A stretch of 5,763 nt of DNA from positions 1 through 5,763 of the forward strand of contig JAGLWX010000135.1 in NCBI GenBank assembly GCA_023133185.1, given 5' to 3'. Made by a program: the position numbers and the translations under genes. Positions within the stretch are counted from its first letter, which is position 1, and the number at the start of each line of letters is the position of its first letter. The notes beneath the pieces are model-generated. The model worked only from the letters and a program-made list of their open reading frames with translations, did not search any database and was not told the origin of the DNA. Source of the stretch: Fidelibacterota bacterium. GTDB lineage: Bacteria; Fidelibacterota; UBA2242. Of this stretch, positions 1 through 5,214 are shown piece by piece.

Positions 1-125
1 TGGTAGGCATTACAAATCTTTTGAACGGAAGAATAATAATCTGAATTACCAAACGCAATTCCTGAAAAAAGCAGTGAAACAGTTATTAATGTGAGTAGCG
101 CTGATACGGGCTTTGTATTTCTCAA
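1..125 (-). CDS. Exported protein of unknown function, N-terminus only (runs off the left edge)
   Basis: The minus strand reads an open frame from a TTG codon at 123-125 to the window edge, giving 41 residues. They begin MRNTKPVSALLTLITVSLLF and are followed by SGIAFG and then NSDYYSSVQKICNAY. This is a classical Sec signal peptide: a basic N-region (R2, K5), a hydrophobic core at about residues 8-20, and a probable cleavage near residues 24-26 (AFG). The start is supported by a strong Shine-Dalgarno GGGAGG at 133-138, 7 nt upstream, and by a well-formed promoter further up. No other start in this frame is as well placed. The mature part is too short to assign a family. The gene lies in the same orientation as hutI, 111 bp downstream of it, but has its own promoter, so it need not be co-transcribed. 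The product is inferred to be periplasmic or secreted. It is not clearly a lipoprotein, since no Cys follows the hydrophobic core directly. Confidence 0.75.
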   Translation of the reverse strand, partial: MRNTKPVSALLTLITVSLLFSGIAFGNSDYYSSVQKICNAY

Positions 126-132
126 AATTCTA

Positions 133-138
133 CCTCCC
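133..138 (-). promoter_or_regulatory. Ribosome binding site deciding a TTG start
   Basis: GGGAGG on the minus strand lies 7 nt before the TTG codon at 123-125. This near-perfect Shine-Dalgarno is the main reason for accepting a non-ATG start for the exported protein at the left edge. Confidence 0.8.
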
Positions 139-170
139 TTTATATTTTTCCATTTCGATTCATGTGTCTG

Positions 171-199
171 ATATTAGATATTTATCTGTTCTTTGTCAA
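171..199 (-). promoter_or_regulatory. Sigma70-type promoter for the left-edge exported-protein gene
   Basis: On the minus strand there is a perfect -35 box TTGACA (194-199), a 17-nt spacer and a -10 box TAATAT (171-176, 4 of 6 consensus bases). Transcription would start near 164, giving a leader of roughly 40 nt that contains the GGGAGG ribosome binding site. The promoter lies in the short gap after the hutI stop codon. I see no convincing terminator for hutI in this gap: the only dyad (210-215 with 224-229) is all A/T and is not followed by U residues in the hutI direction. Readthrough from hutI therefore remains possible. Confidence 0.65.
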
Positions 200-236
200 A
201 TGTTTTTTTAATAAAATATTTAATTTATTTTCGGTT

Positions 237-1460
237 TCATTCGCCAGGTTCTGACCATACTTCCCGCCCTCTCTTCCAGACGCTGCGAATTGCCTGAAAC
301 CCCAGATAATAGGGTATGCCCTGATAGCGATCGAATTTCCAGATCACAAAATCAGCCTGTTTGTCCGGCTCAAGGCTACCTACTGTGCTTTCCATCGTGA
401 GTGATCGTGCTGCATTTAATGTAGCCGCCTGCAGCGCCTCCAGAGGCGTTAATTTGAGTTTTAAGCAGGCAATTGAAATAACGAGCGGCATGGATTGGGT
501 CATGGAGCTGCCCGGGTTAAAGTCCGTAGCTATGGCAACCGGCAAGCCACTGTCCCACATCTTTCTGCCGGGCGCATAATGATCCGAGCCAAGGAAAAAC
601 GTCGTCGCCGGCAACAGGATCGGAATTACGTTTCCCTCTATTAAAGCATCGATACCTTCATCGGTAATCGCGGTCAGGTGGTCGGCTGATATGGCTCCTA
701 ATTTCGCTGCCAATTGCACGCCGCCAATGGGTTTGAATTCCTCGGCGTGCAAACGAATACCGAGTCCCAGAAATTTCGCCGCTTCCAATACTCTGCGTGT
801 TTCCCGCATGGAAAATACACCCTCTTCACAAAACACATCACAAAATTCTGCTAAACCTTCCCGGACGACTGTAGGCAACATTTCCCGAATAATCAGGTCG
901 ATATAAGCATCATGATCCTCGCGGTACTCATCCGGATATTCATGAGCGCCTAAAAACGTCCGCTTGATGTCCAGTGGGTGCTCATCGTCTAATTCTTTTA
1001 ACAGCCGAAGCGACATCAACTCGCTTTCCGTTGATAATCCATATCCGCTTTTCGCTTCAATCGTGGTCGTGCCAAACCGGAAAAAATCATCTAGCCGTTG
1101 TTTGACTTTCCCTTTTAGCTTTTTATAGTCGGCAGACCGCAAGCTTCGGACGCTGGAACGGATTCCGCCACCGGCGGCGGCAATTTCCATATAGGATTTA
1201 CCCATAATTCTCATCTCGTATTCCAATTCCCGCGTTTCAAAAAATACCGGATGAGTATGAGGATCTACAAAACCGGGAGTGACCAGCGAACCTTCAGCGT
1301 CGAAATGCTCAAGTTCACCGGAGAACAGATCTTTACCAATTTCCCGAATGGCTCCATCGGCAAATACCATATCGACATTTTGATATACTTTCATCGATTC
1401 TGAATCCGAGTCATAGCTGACAAGTTCACCGATATTGCTGATTATTTTGGCATTGTTCAT
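237..1460 (-). CDS. hutI: Imidazolonepropionase (HutI)
   Basis: Hydrolyses 4-imidazolone-5-propionate to N-formimino-L-glutamate, the third step of cytoplasmic histidine degradation; the family is metal-dependent and belongs to the amidohydrolase superfamily. The 407-residue protein has the family's usual length. The metal-site residues are visible: H68 and H70 in DPHTHPVF, H238 in LHAEEF and D313 in ATDFNPGS. Their spacing matches the B. subtilis enzyme (H80, H82, H249, D324), and E241 and H261 fall at the positions of its catalytic Glu and His. EAKSGYG (135-141) and GAHEYP (171-176) are further HutI signatures. I start at ATG 1458-1460 because it gives normal family length and has GGGG 8 nt upstream. 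An in-frame TTG at 1512-1514 would add 18 residues unlike the family and has no ribosome binding site. HutU, the preceding enzyme of the pathway, is encoded about 1.6 kb away on the other strand. The frame is intact. Confidence 0.96.
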   Translation of the reverse strand: MNNAKIISNIGELVSYDSDSESMKVYQNVDMVFADGAIREIGKDLFSGELEHFDAEGSLVTPGFVDPHTHPVFFETRELEYEMRIMGKSYMEIAAAGGGIRSSVRSLRSADYKKLKGKVKQRLDDFFRFGTTTIEAKSGYGLSTESELMSLRLLKELDDEHPLDIKRTFLGAHEYPDEYREDHDAYIDLIIREMLPTVVREGLAEFCDVFCEEGVFSMRETRRVLEAAKFLGLGIRLHAEEFKPIGGVQLAAKLGAISADHLTAITDEGIDALIEGNVIPILLPATTFFLGSDHYAPGRKMWDSGLPVAIATDFNPGSSMTQSMPLVISIACLKLKLTPLEALQAATLNAARSLTMESTVGSLEPDKQADFVIWKFDRYQGIPYYLGFQAIRSVWKRGREVWSEPGE

Positions 1461-1580
1461 AAAAAATTCCCCGGCATTTGTGCCAAAGCTAATAAAACAG
1501 GGTTGACCATACAAGCACTAAGCCGTTATCTTTCTGAAGTTCCCCCGAAATTGAAAATCTCTTATAACACAATATTTTGT

Positions 1581-1608
1581 ATTTTAAGATGATGAAATAC
1601 ATTGACAA
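1581..1608 (-). promoter_or_regulatory. Probable sigma70-type promoter of hutI
   Basis: On the minus strand, TTGTCA (1603-1608, 5 of 6) and TAAAAT (1581-1586, 5 of 6) are separated by 16 nt. Transcription would begin near 1574 and give hutI a leader of about 115 nt. On the plus strand the same bases contain a perfect TTGACA (1602-1607) with a weak TATCAG 16 nt further on, so a second, rightward promoter sharing the -35 region is possible but unsupported. Confidence 0.5.
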
Positions 1609-1619
1609 GATGTTCATAT

Positions 1620-1671
1620 CAAATATCAGATTGCCCCGAGGGGGTCTCTATGAGGCAAATTGCAAATATCA
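1620..1671. repeat. 9-bp direct repeats around a GC-rich hairpin
   Basis: CAAATATCA occurs at 1620-1628 and again at 1663-1671. The 34 bp between them contain TTGCC (1631-1635) paired with GGCAA (1654-1658). The interior includes CCCCGAGGGG (1634-1643), which could fold on itself instead. The local GC content is much higher than in the surrounding AT-rich DNA. The layout resembles a tiny insertion with a target duplication, but it could be coincidence. Confidence 0.35.
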
Positions 1672-1691
1672 AATTTTTTCAGAGATGCCTA

Positions 1692-1846
1692 CCGACTAAA
1701 GTCGGAAAAGTAATGAGAGTGATTTATTTCCCGTTCACTAAAGTGAATGGTTACAATTTGCTTGAGTAATCAGTTAGATTAAACTTTAACCACCGAATTT
1801 ATTCGGTGGGTTGTGAAAATAATACGCTTTATCCGACTTTAGTCGG
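1692..1846. repeat. Mirrored array of four TAAA-loop hairpins (REP-like)
   Basis: Four short hairpins share the same 4-nt loop but have different stems. The first is CCGAC-TAAA-GTCGG at 1692-1705. The second is CCGTTCAC-TAAA-GTGAATGG at 1731-1750, an 8-bp stem with one G-U pair. The third is CCACCGAA-TTTA-TTCGGTGG at 1790-1809, a perfect 8-bp stem. The fourth is CCGAC-TTTA-GTCGG at 1833-1846. The first two have TAAA on the plus strand and the last two have it on the minus strand. The outer pair are exact reverse complements of each other. Spacers are 25, 39 and 23 nt, so the layout is nearly symmetric. This resembles REP/BIME elements, which in known cases are mobilised by Y1 (RAYT/IS200-type) transposases; no transposase gene is in the window. 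Confidence 0.7.
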
Positions 1847-1931
1847 CTTGATTGTTCACTTTCTTAACATAATGACATTGTAGTGAATTGCGATGTTAAT
1901 CTCATGCTGGTATTTACCTGACAATAAAGGC

Positions 1932-1962
1932 TTGACATGACGCTAAAATTTCGTGGTAACTT
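1932..1962 (+). promoter_or_regulatory. Weak candidate promoter for the amidase gene
   Basis: A perfect TTGACA lies at 1932-1937, but the only -10-like hexamer, TAACTT at 1957-1962, is poor and sits 19 nt away. If real, transcription would begin about 65 nt before the amidase start codon. Confidence 0.25.
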
Positions 1963-2033
1963 CAGATTATCTTTAGTTTGTACCGAAGTTTTGAATTGGC
2001 TAACTTTAATTGCAATCATTGAAAGGAAAACCG

Positions 2034-2651
2034 ATGAAATCCGGAATGCGTTATATCTTTATCTCAGTCTTAATTTTCAGCGCGTGTTCCATACCGATTC
2101 ATAAAGAATTTGAGGTTCTGGAATTAAATTTTCCGGATCATTTGCAGGTCGTCCGGCGCGCCGACTGGGGCTGGAAACCGCTCGCCGGTATATTACCCCA
2201 ACATGAAATAAACAAGATCACTATCCATCACGGCGGCGTTGATTACCCTCCTGATAAAGACCCGGTAGAGCATGTTCGCAAACTCCAGGATTGGAGCCGT
2301 AAAGAAAAGAAGTGGATCGATATTCCTTACCATTTTATGATTGACCCTGACGGCGTAATATATGAAGCGAGACCCATCAATTATCCCGGCGCTACCAATA
2401 CGGATTACGATCCTGCCGGACACGCTTTGATCTGTCTGATGGGAAATTTTGAAAACGCAACTGTAAATCAATCTCAAATGAAAACGATCATTGAACTCAC
2501 GGTATATTTAGTCGAACGGTTCAATGTCCCGCTGTATGACATCAAAGGTCACAAAGATTATACCGAGACTCTCTGCCCGGGAAAAAATCTCTACCAGTAT
2601 CTGGAAAACGGAACAATTCAGGCTCGTGTACAAGAACGTTTGCCAAAATGA
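2034..2651 (+). CDS. Putative lipoprotein N-acetylmuramoyl-L-alanine amidase (amidase_2 / PGRP fold)
   Basis: Predicted zinc enzyme that cleaves the bond between N-acetylmuramic acid and L-alanine in peptidoglycan, for wall turnover or recycling. The 205-residue protein has a hydrophobic N-terminus (residues 6-17) ending in LIFSAC, a probable lipobox with C18 as the lipidated residue. Phe at -3 is unusual, so a plain signal peptide or anchor is possible. The amidase domain follows from about residue 40: RRADWGWKP, then ITIHHGG with zinc ligand H65, YHFMIDPDGVIYEAR with Y99 at the T7-lysozyme Tyr46 position, GHKDYTETLCPG with ligands H173 and C181, and T179 where T7 lysozyme has Lys128. All catalytic positions are filled. 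I start at ATG 2034, preceded by AAAGGA about 7 nt upstream. An in-frame TTG at 2010 would add 8 residues ahead of the signal without a ribosome binding site. It sits alone between hutI and hutU with no visible functional link to histidine use. Confidence 0.88.
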   Translation: MKSGMRYIFISVLIFSACSIPIHKEFEVLELNFPDHLQVVRRADWGWKPLAGILPQHEINKITIHHGGVDYPPDKDPVEHVRKLQDWSRKEKKWIDIPYHFMIDPDGVIYEARPINYPGATNTDYDPAGHALICLMGNFENATVNQSQMKTIIELTVYLVERFNVPLYDIKGHKDYTETLCPGKNLYQYLENGTIQARVQERLPK

Positions 2652-2665
2652 AAAAATATTTTTAT

Positions 2666-2820
2666 AAACGCAAAGGCGCAGAGATCGCAAAGGTACGCAG
2701 AGTTTATCAGAAAATTTCTTTCAAAAAGTGTTTGTCTTAAATGTGTCAGCAGTTTCGGTTTGGATACATGTTTGTTATACATTTAATAACTCTCTGCGTC
2801 CTCTGCGCCTCTCCGTTAAA
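2666..2820. repeat. A/G-rich inverted repeat pair (GCGCAGAG family)
   Basis: The left arm (2666-2705) contains AGGCGCAGAG, then GCAAAGG and ACGCAGAG. The reverse complement of the right arm (about 2788-2820) contains AACGGAGAGGCGCAGAG followed directly by GACGCAGAG. The two match over about 27 positions, with roughly 10 extra bases in the left arm and two substitutions near its outer edge. About 80 bp of AT-rich DNA lies between the arms. The motif resembles the cgcaaaggcgcagag-type repeats I know from intergenic DNA of unrelated bacteria; that recognition is from memory. A transcript could fold into a long stem and might help end amidase transcription, though no U-tract follows directly. Confidence 0.7.
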
Positions 2821-2900
2821 ATTTTCTTTACCCTTTTAATATTCTTTTCAGTAAAGCGAAAGTATGCTTTTTACCATCGAGAATCCAAAATTTTCTTTAC
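2818..2900. repeat. 14-bp direct repeats flanking a nested stem-loop
   Basis: AAAATTTTCTTTAC occurs at 2818-2831 and 2887-2900. Between them is a nested dyad. The outer stem is ATTCT (2841-2845) with AGAAT (2880-2884), followed by a 5x5 internal loop. The inner stem is GTAAAGC (2851-2857) with GCTTTTTAC (2866-2874), pairing across a TT bulge. The CTTTAC end of either direct repeat could also pair with GTAAAG, so alternative folds are possible. The composition is AT-rich, so part of this may be chance. Confidence 0.45.
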
Positions 2901-2941
2901 AAAAATACAAGATGTTGATTTATAAGGGACTAACATATAAA
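2896..2941 (+). promoter_or_regulatory. Candidate promoter region of hutU
   Basis: Two overlapping possibilities exist, neither ideal. One is TTTACA (2896-2901, 5 of 6) with TATAAG (2921-2926, 5 of 6) at a long 19-nt spacing. The other is TTGATT (2915-2920, 4 of 6) with TATAAA (2936-2941, 5 of 6) at a short 15-nt spacing. Either would give a hutU leader of roughly 120-140 nt containing both downstream dyads. Confidence 0.35.
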
Positions 2942-2942
2942 T

Positions 2943-2960
2943 TCCAACGGTTATGTTGGA
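2943..2960 (+). promoter_or_regulatory. Small dyad downstream of the candidate hutU promoter
   Basis: TCCAAC (2943-2948) and GTTGGA (2955-2960) form a perfect 6-bp inverted repeat around a 6-nt loop. It lies next to the possible -10 box, where an operator or a leader hairpin would be expected. No U-tract follows, so it is not a terminator. Confidence 0.35.
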
Positions 2961-2976
2961 CTCATAGACAAGAGTA

Positions 2977-3036
2977 AACTTTGCGAAAATTATCTAATAG
3001 CACTTCACGATATCTCCTCAAATCTTTCGCAAAGTT
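2977..3036 (+). promoter_or_regulatory. Perfect 12-bp inverted repeat in the hutU leader
   Basis: AACTTTGCGAAA (2977-2988) is exactly matched by TTTCGCAAAGTT (3025-3036), with 36 nt between. The right arm ends 33 nt before the hutU start codon. Each arm is also partly self-symmetric (TTTnnnAAA), and the arm centres are about 45 bp apart, roughly four helical turns. It could be two operator sites for a dimeric regulator in opposite orientation, or a leader stem-loop. No U-run follows, so it is not a simple intrinsic terminator. Which regulator, if any, would bind is unknown. Confidence 0.55.
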
Positions 3037-3069
3037 GATGATTGATCAAAACAATATGGAGAGCAGATC

Positions 3070-5103
3070 ATGAATAATTTCGACATAGCATCGGCTATGA
3101 CAGTTAAACTGCCGGCGGAACTTCCAGCCAAAAAGGAGTTTGTCAAAGGCATACGCCGCGCCCCGAGCCGCGGATTCAACCTGACGAAAAACGAAACCGT
3201 CATAGCCTTAAAAAATGCGCTTCGATATGTCCCTGAAGATTTACACGAAATACTGGCGCCTGAATTTCTGGAAGAACTGAAAACCATGGGACGAATTTAC
3301 GGGTATCGCTATCGTCCCGAAGGACGCATCTGGGGCAAACCGGTAGATCAATATAAAGGCATCCTTGCTGCCCGCGCCCTCCAGGTGAATATCGATAATA
3401 ATCTGGATTTCGAAGTGGCGCTATATCCCTACGAACTGGTCACTTATGGAGAAACCGGGCAGGTCTGCCAGAACTGGATGCAATACCTGTTGATCAAACA
3501 GTATCTCGAAATCATGACCGAAGAACAGATGCTGGTCGTCAGCTCCGGTCATCCGGTTGGTCTATTTCCTTCCAGTCCAATGGCTCCCAGAGTCATTTCC
3601 ACTAATGGTTTAATTGTCGGCGAATGGGACAATTCGGAGCATTTTAAAAAACTGGCGGCAATGGGCGTTTCCAATTACGGACAGATGACTGCCGGCGGCT
3701 GGATGTATATCGGGCCCCAGGGAATTGTCCACGGTACTTTTATTACATTGTTAAATGCCGGCAGAAAATATCTCGGCATTCCCGAAGATAAAGATTTAAA
3801 AGGTGTGTACTTCGTCAGTTCGGGGCTCGGCGGAATGTCGGGCGCCCAGGCTAAAGCCGTCGAAATTGCCGGTGGAATCGGCGTGATAGCGGAGGTGGAT
3901 TACAGCCGGATCAAGACCCGCCATGAACAGGGTTGGGTCGGCAAAGTATCCGACAATCTTGATCAGATTGCCGGCTGGATGCAGGAATATAAAACCGCCG
4001 GGAAAGCCGTCTCCATCGCCTATTATGGCAATGTTGTGGATCTTTTGGAATATATTGACAAAAAAAATATCGACGTTGAACTGATCTCCGATCAAACGTC
4101 CTGTCATGCCGTTTACGAAGGCGGCTACACTCCCACGGGAGTAACTTTTGATGAAGGGCGCGAACTGATCAAATCCGATCAGGATAAATTCTGCAAACTT
4201 GTAGATCAGTCGCTTAGGCGTCACTATCGCGTAATCAAACGCCTCACACAGAAAGGATCATATTTCTGGGATTACGGTAATAGCTTCATGGCGTCTATTT
4301 TTAACGCCGGCGTCCCGGAAATCGCCCAAAACGGGGTTAACACTTCCGAAGGGTTCATCTGGCCTTCTTATGTGGAAGATATCATAGGTCCGGTCTGTTT
4401 TGACAAAGGCTTTGGACCGTTCCGCTGGATCTGCTTGAGCCGCAAGGATGAAGACCTCCGGAAAACCGACCAGGCTGCCATGGCGTGTATCAATCCGAAA
4501 TTGAACTCGCTGCATCGCGATAATTATCACTGGATCGAAACCGCCGCAGAAAATCAACTGGTAGTCGGTACGAAATGCCGGATTCTCTATTCCGATGAAG
4601 AAGGTCGCATCCGTATTGCATTGAAATTCAACGATATGGTGCGCAAGGGTGAAATCGGACCGGTGCTGTTAGGTCGCGATCATCACGATGTTTCCGGCAC
4701 AGATTCGCCCTTTCGGGAAACCGCCAATATTTACGACGGCAGCCGGACAACCGCCGATATGTCGGTGCAGTGCTTCGGTGGAAATATTGCCAGAGGAATG
4801 ACGCTCGTTGTACTATCCAACGGCGGCGGCGTCGGTATCGGGCGAGCCAGCAACGGAGGCAATGGCATCCTTCTTGACGGCAGCGAAAAAGCCGACGAAG
4901 TGATTCGCAAAGGTCTTTCATGGGACGTCATGGGCGGTGTTGCCCGGCGCAGCTGGGCGCGCAATCCCAATGCTGTGGAAACTGCGGCGCTATGGAATAA
5001 ACAGCATCGGAATGACGGGCACATCACCTTGCCTTTTATTCCCGGGGATGAACTGGTGGAAAATCTGATCGATCCCTTTTTTAAGAATTCACCCGATAAG
5101 TAG
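3070..5103 (+). CDS. hutU: Urocanate hydratase (urocanase), long form
   Basis: Adds water to urocanate to form 4-imidazolone-5-propionate, the second step of histidine degradation, using tightly bound NAD+; cytoplasmic. The 677-residue protein is of the long type (human UROC1 is about 676 residues) rather than the ~555-residue B. subtilis or Pseudomonas type. Visible signatures are WGKPVDQYKG (88-97), YGETGQVCQNW (126-136), SSGHPVGLFPSSP (158-170), the glycine-rich VSSGLGGMSGAQAKA (249-263) of the nucleotide-binding region, CFDKGFGPFRW (443-453) whose C443 probably matches the conserved active-site Cys, GRDHHDVSGTDSPFRET (535-551), and the C-terminal NGGGVGIGRASNGGNGILLDG (584-604). The ATG at 3070 has GGAGAG (3058-3063) upstream at good spacing, and the stop is TAG. 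The frame is complete. A hutI gene lies on the opposite strand beyond the amidase; no histidase gene is in view. Confidence 0.97.
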   Translation: MNNFDIASAMTVKLPAELPAKKEFVKGIRRAPSRGFNLTKNETVIALKNALRYVPEDLHEILAPEFLEELKTMGRIYGYRYRPEGRIWGKPVDQYKGILAARALQVNIDNNLDFEVALYPYELVTYGETGQVCQNWMQYLLIKQYLEIMTEEQMLVVSSGHPVGLFPSSPMAPRVISTNGLIVGEWDNSEHFKKLAAMGVSNYGQMTAGGWMYIGPQGIVHGTFITLLNAGRKYLGIPEDKDLKGVYFVSSGLGGMSGAQAKAVEIAGGIGVIAEVDYSRIKTRHEQGWVGKVSDNLDQIAGWMQEYKTAGKAVSIAYYGNVVDLLEYIDKKNIDVELISDQTSCHAVYEGGYTPTGVTFDEGRELIKSDQDKFCKLVDQSLRRHYRVIKRLTQKGSYFWDYGNSFMASIFNAGVPEIAQNGVNTSEGFIWPSYVEDIIGPVCFDKGFGPFRWICLSRKDEDLRKTDQAAMACINPKLNSLHRDNYHWIETAAENQLVVGTKCRILYSDEEGRIRIALKFNDMVRKGEIGPVLLGRDHHDVSGTDSPFRETANIYDGSRTTADMSVQCFGGNIARGMTLVVLSNGGGVGIGRASNGGNGILLDGSEKADEVIRKGLSWDVMGGVARRSWARNPNAVETAALWNKQHRNDGHITLPFIPGDELVENLIDPFFKNSPDK

Positions 5104-5128
5104 ATATGAGACAGGCAAGATATTATGT

Positions 5129-5189
5129 TGGTGTCAACGCAGGAGCTTAGACACCAGTTAAGATAGGTAACCTGTGAGAAATTTTTTTT
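5129..5189 (+). terminator. Hairpins plus T-tract after hutU (possible terminator or attenuator)
   Basis: Two folds compete. Fold A pairs TGGTGTC (5129-5135) with GACACCA (5150-5156), a perfect 7-bp stem with a 14-nt loop. Fold B pairs CGCAGG (5138-5143) with CCTGTG (5171-5176, one G-U pair) and encloses CTTA (5146-5149) with TAAG (5159-5162). Six nucleotides after fold B come eight T residues (5182-5189). Fold B with the T-tract could act as an intrinsic terminator for hutU, and fold A would prevent it. The stem is interrupted and the T-tract offset, so this is only a moderate candidate. Confidence 0.4.
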
Positions 5190-5202
5190 AACCGCAAAAT
5201 TT

Positions 5203-5207
5203 GGAGG
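5203..5207 (+). promoter_or_regulatory. Strong ribosome binding site of the DUF4177-like gene
   Basis: GGAGG lies exactly 7 nt before the ATG at 5215. This is a consensus Shine-Dalgarno at ideal spacing, and it supports the 64-codon frame as a genuinely translated gene. Confidence 0.85.
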
Positions 5208-5214
5208 TATTAAG

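Larger units (their letters stand above)
1461..2033. other. Long intergenic region between divergent hutI and the amidase gene
   Basis: No credible coding sequence is seen on either strand. From left to right the region holds the hutI leader and promoter, a short GC-rich hairpin between 9-bp direct repeats (1620-1671), a mirrored group of four TAAA-loop hairpins (1692-1846), two interlocked dyads (1855-1899), and a weak possible promoter plus ribosome binding site for the amidase. The concentration of small palindromes suggests a site colonised by REP-like repeats rather than a decayed gene. Confidence 0.7.
2652..3069. other. Long intergenic region between the amidase gene and hutU
   Basis: No credible gene is present. 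A plus-strand open frame of about 65 codons at 2728-2925 crosses the right repeat arm, has no ribosome binding site and looks non-coding. The region contains an A/G-rich inverted repeat (2666-2820), a 14-bp direct repeat flanking a stem-loop (2818-2900), candidate hutU promoters (2896-2941), a 6-bp dyad (2943-2960), and a perfect 12-bp inverted repeat (2977-3036) immediately before the hutU ribosome binding site. Confidence 0.7.

Noticed and set aside
210..229. Terminator for hutI (AATAAA/TTTATT dyad)
   Set aside because: The stem is entirely A/T and in the hutI direction is followed by A residues, not U residues.
361..906. Plus-strand open frames opposite hutI
   Set aside because: They are antisense to a well-supported enzyme, resemble no family and have no start signals.
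1461..1514. N-terminal extension of HutI by 18 residues from a TTG codon
   Set aside because: No ribosome binding site precedes the TTG, the added residues do not fit the family, and ATG 1460 gives the normal length.
1692..1846. CRISPR array
   Set aside because: The units differ in stem sequence, alternate in orientation and lack identical repeats with regular unique spacers.
2010..2033. Earlier TTG start for the amidase
   Set aside because: It has no Shine-Dalgarno and would put extra residues before the signal sequence; ATG 2034 has AAAGGA at good spacing.
2193..2690. Minus-strand open frames opposite the amidase
   Set aside because: Antisense shadows of a gene with clear catalytic motifs.
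2728..2925. Possible 65-residue plus-strand protein between the amidase gene and hutU
   Set aside because: It crosses the GCGCAGAG repeat arm and a direct repeat, and has no ribosome binding site.
2977..3036. Intrinsic terminator before hutU
   Set aside because: The inverted repeat has a long 36-nt loop and no T-tract after it, and it lies within the hutU leader.
3018..5027. Minus-strand open frames opposite hutU
   Set aside because: They arise from the codon bias of hutU; no motifs or start signals are present.
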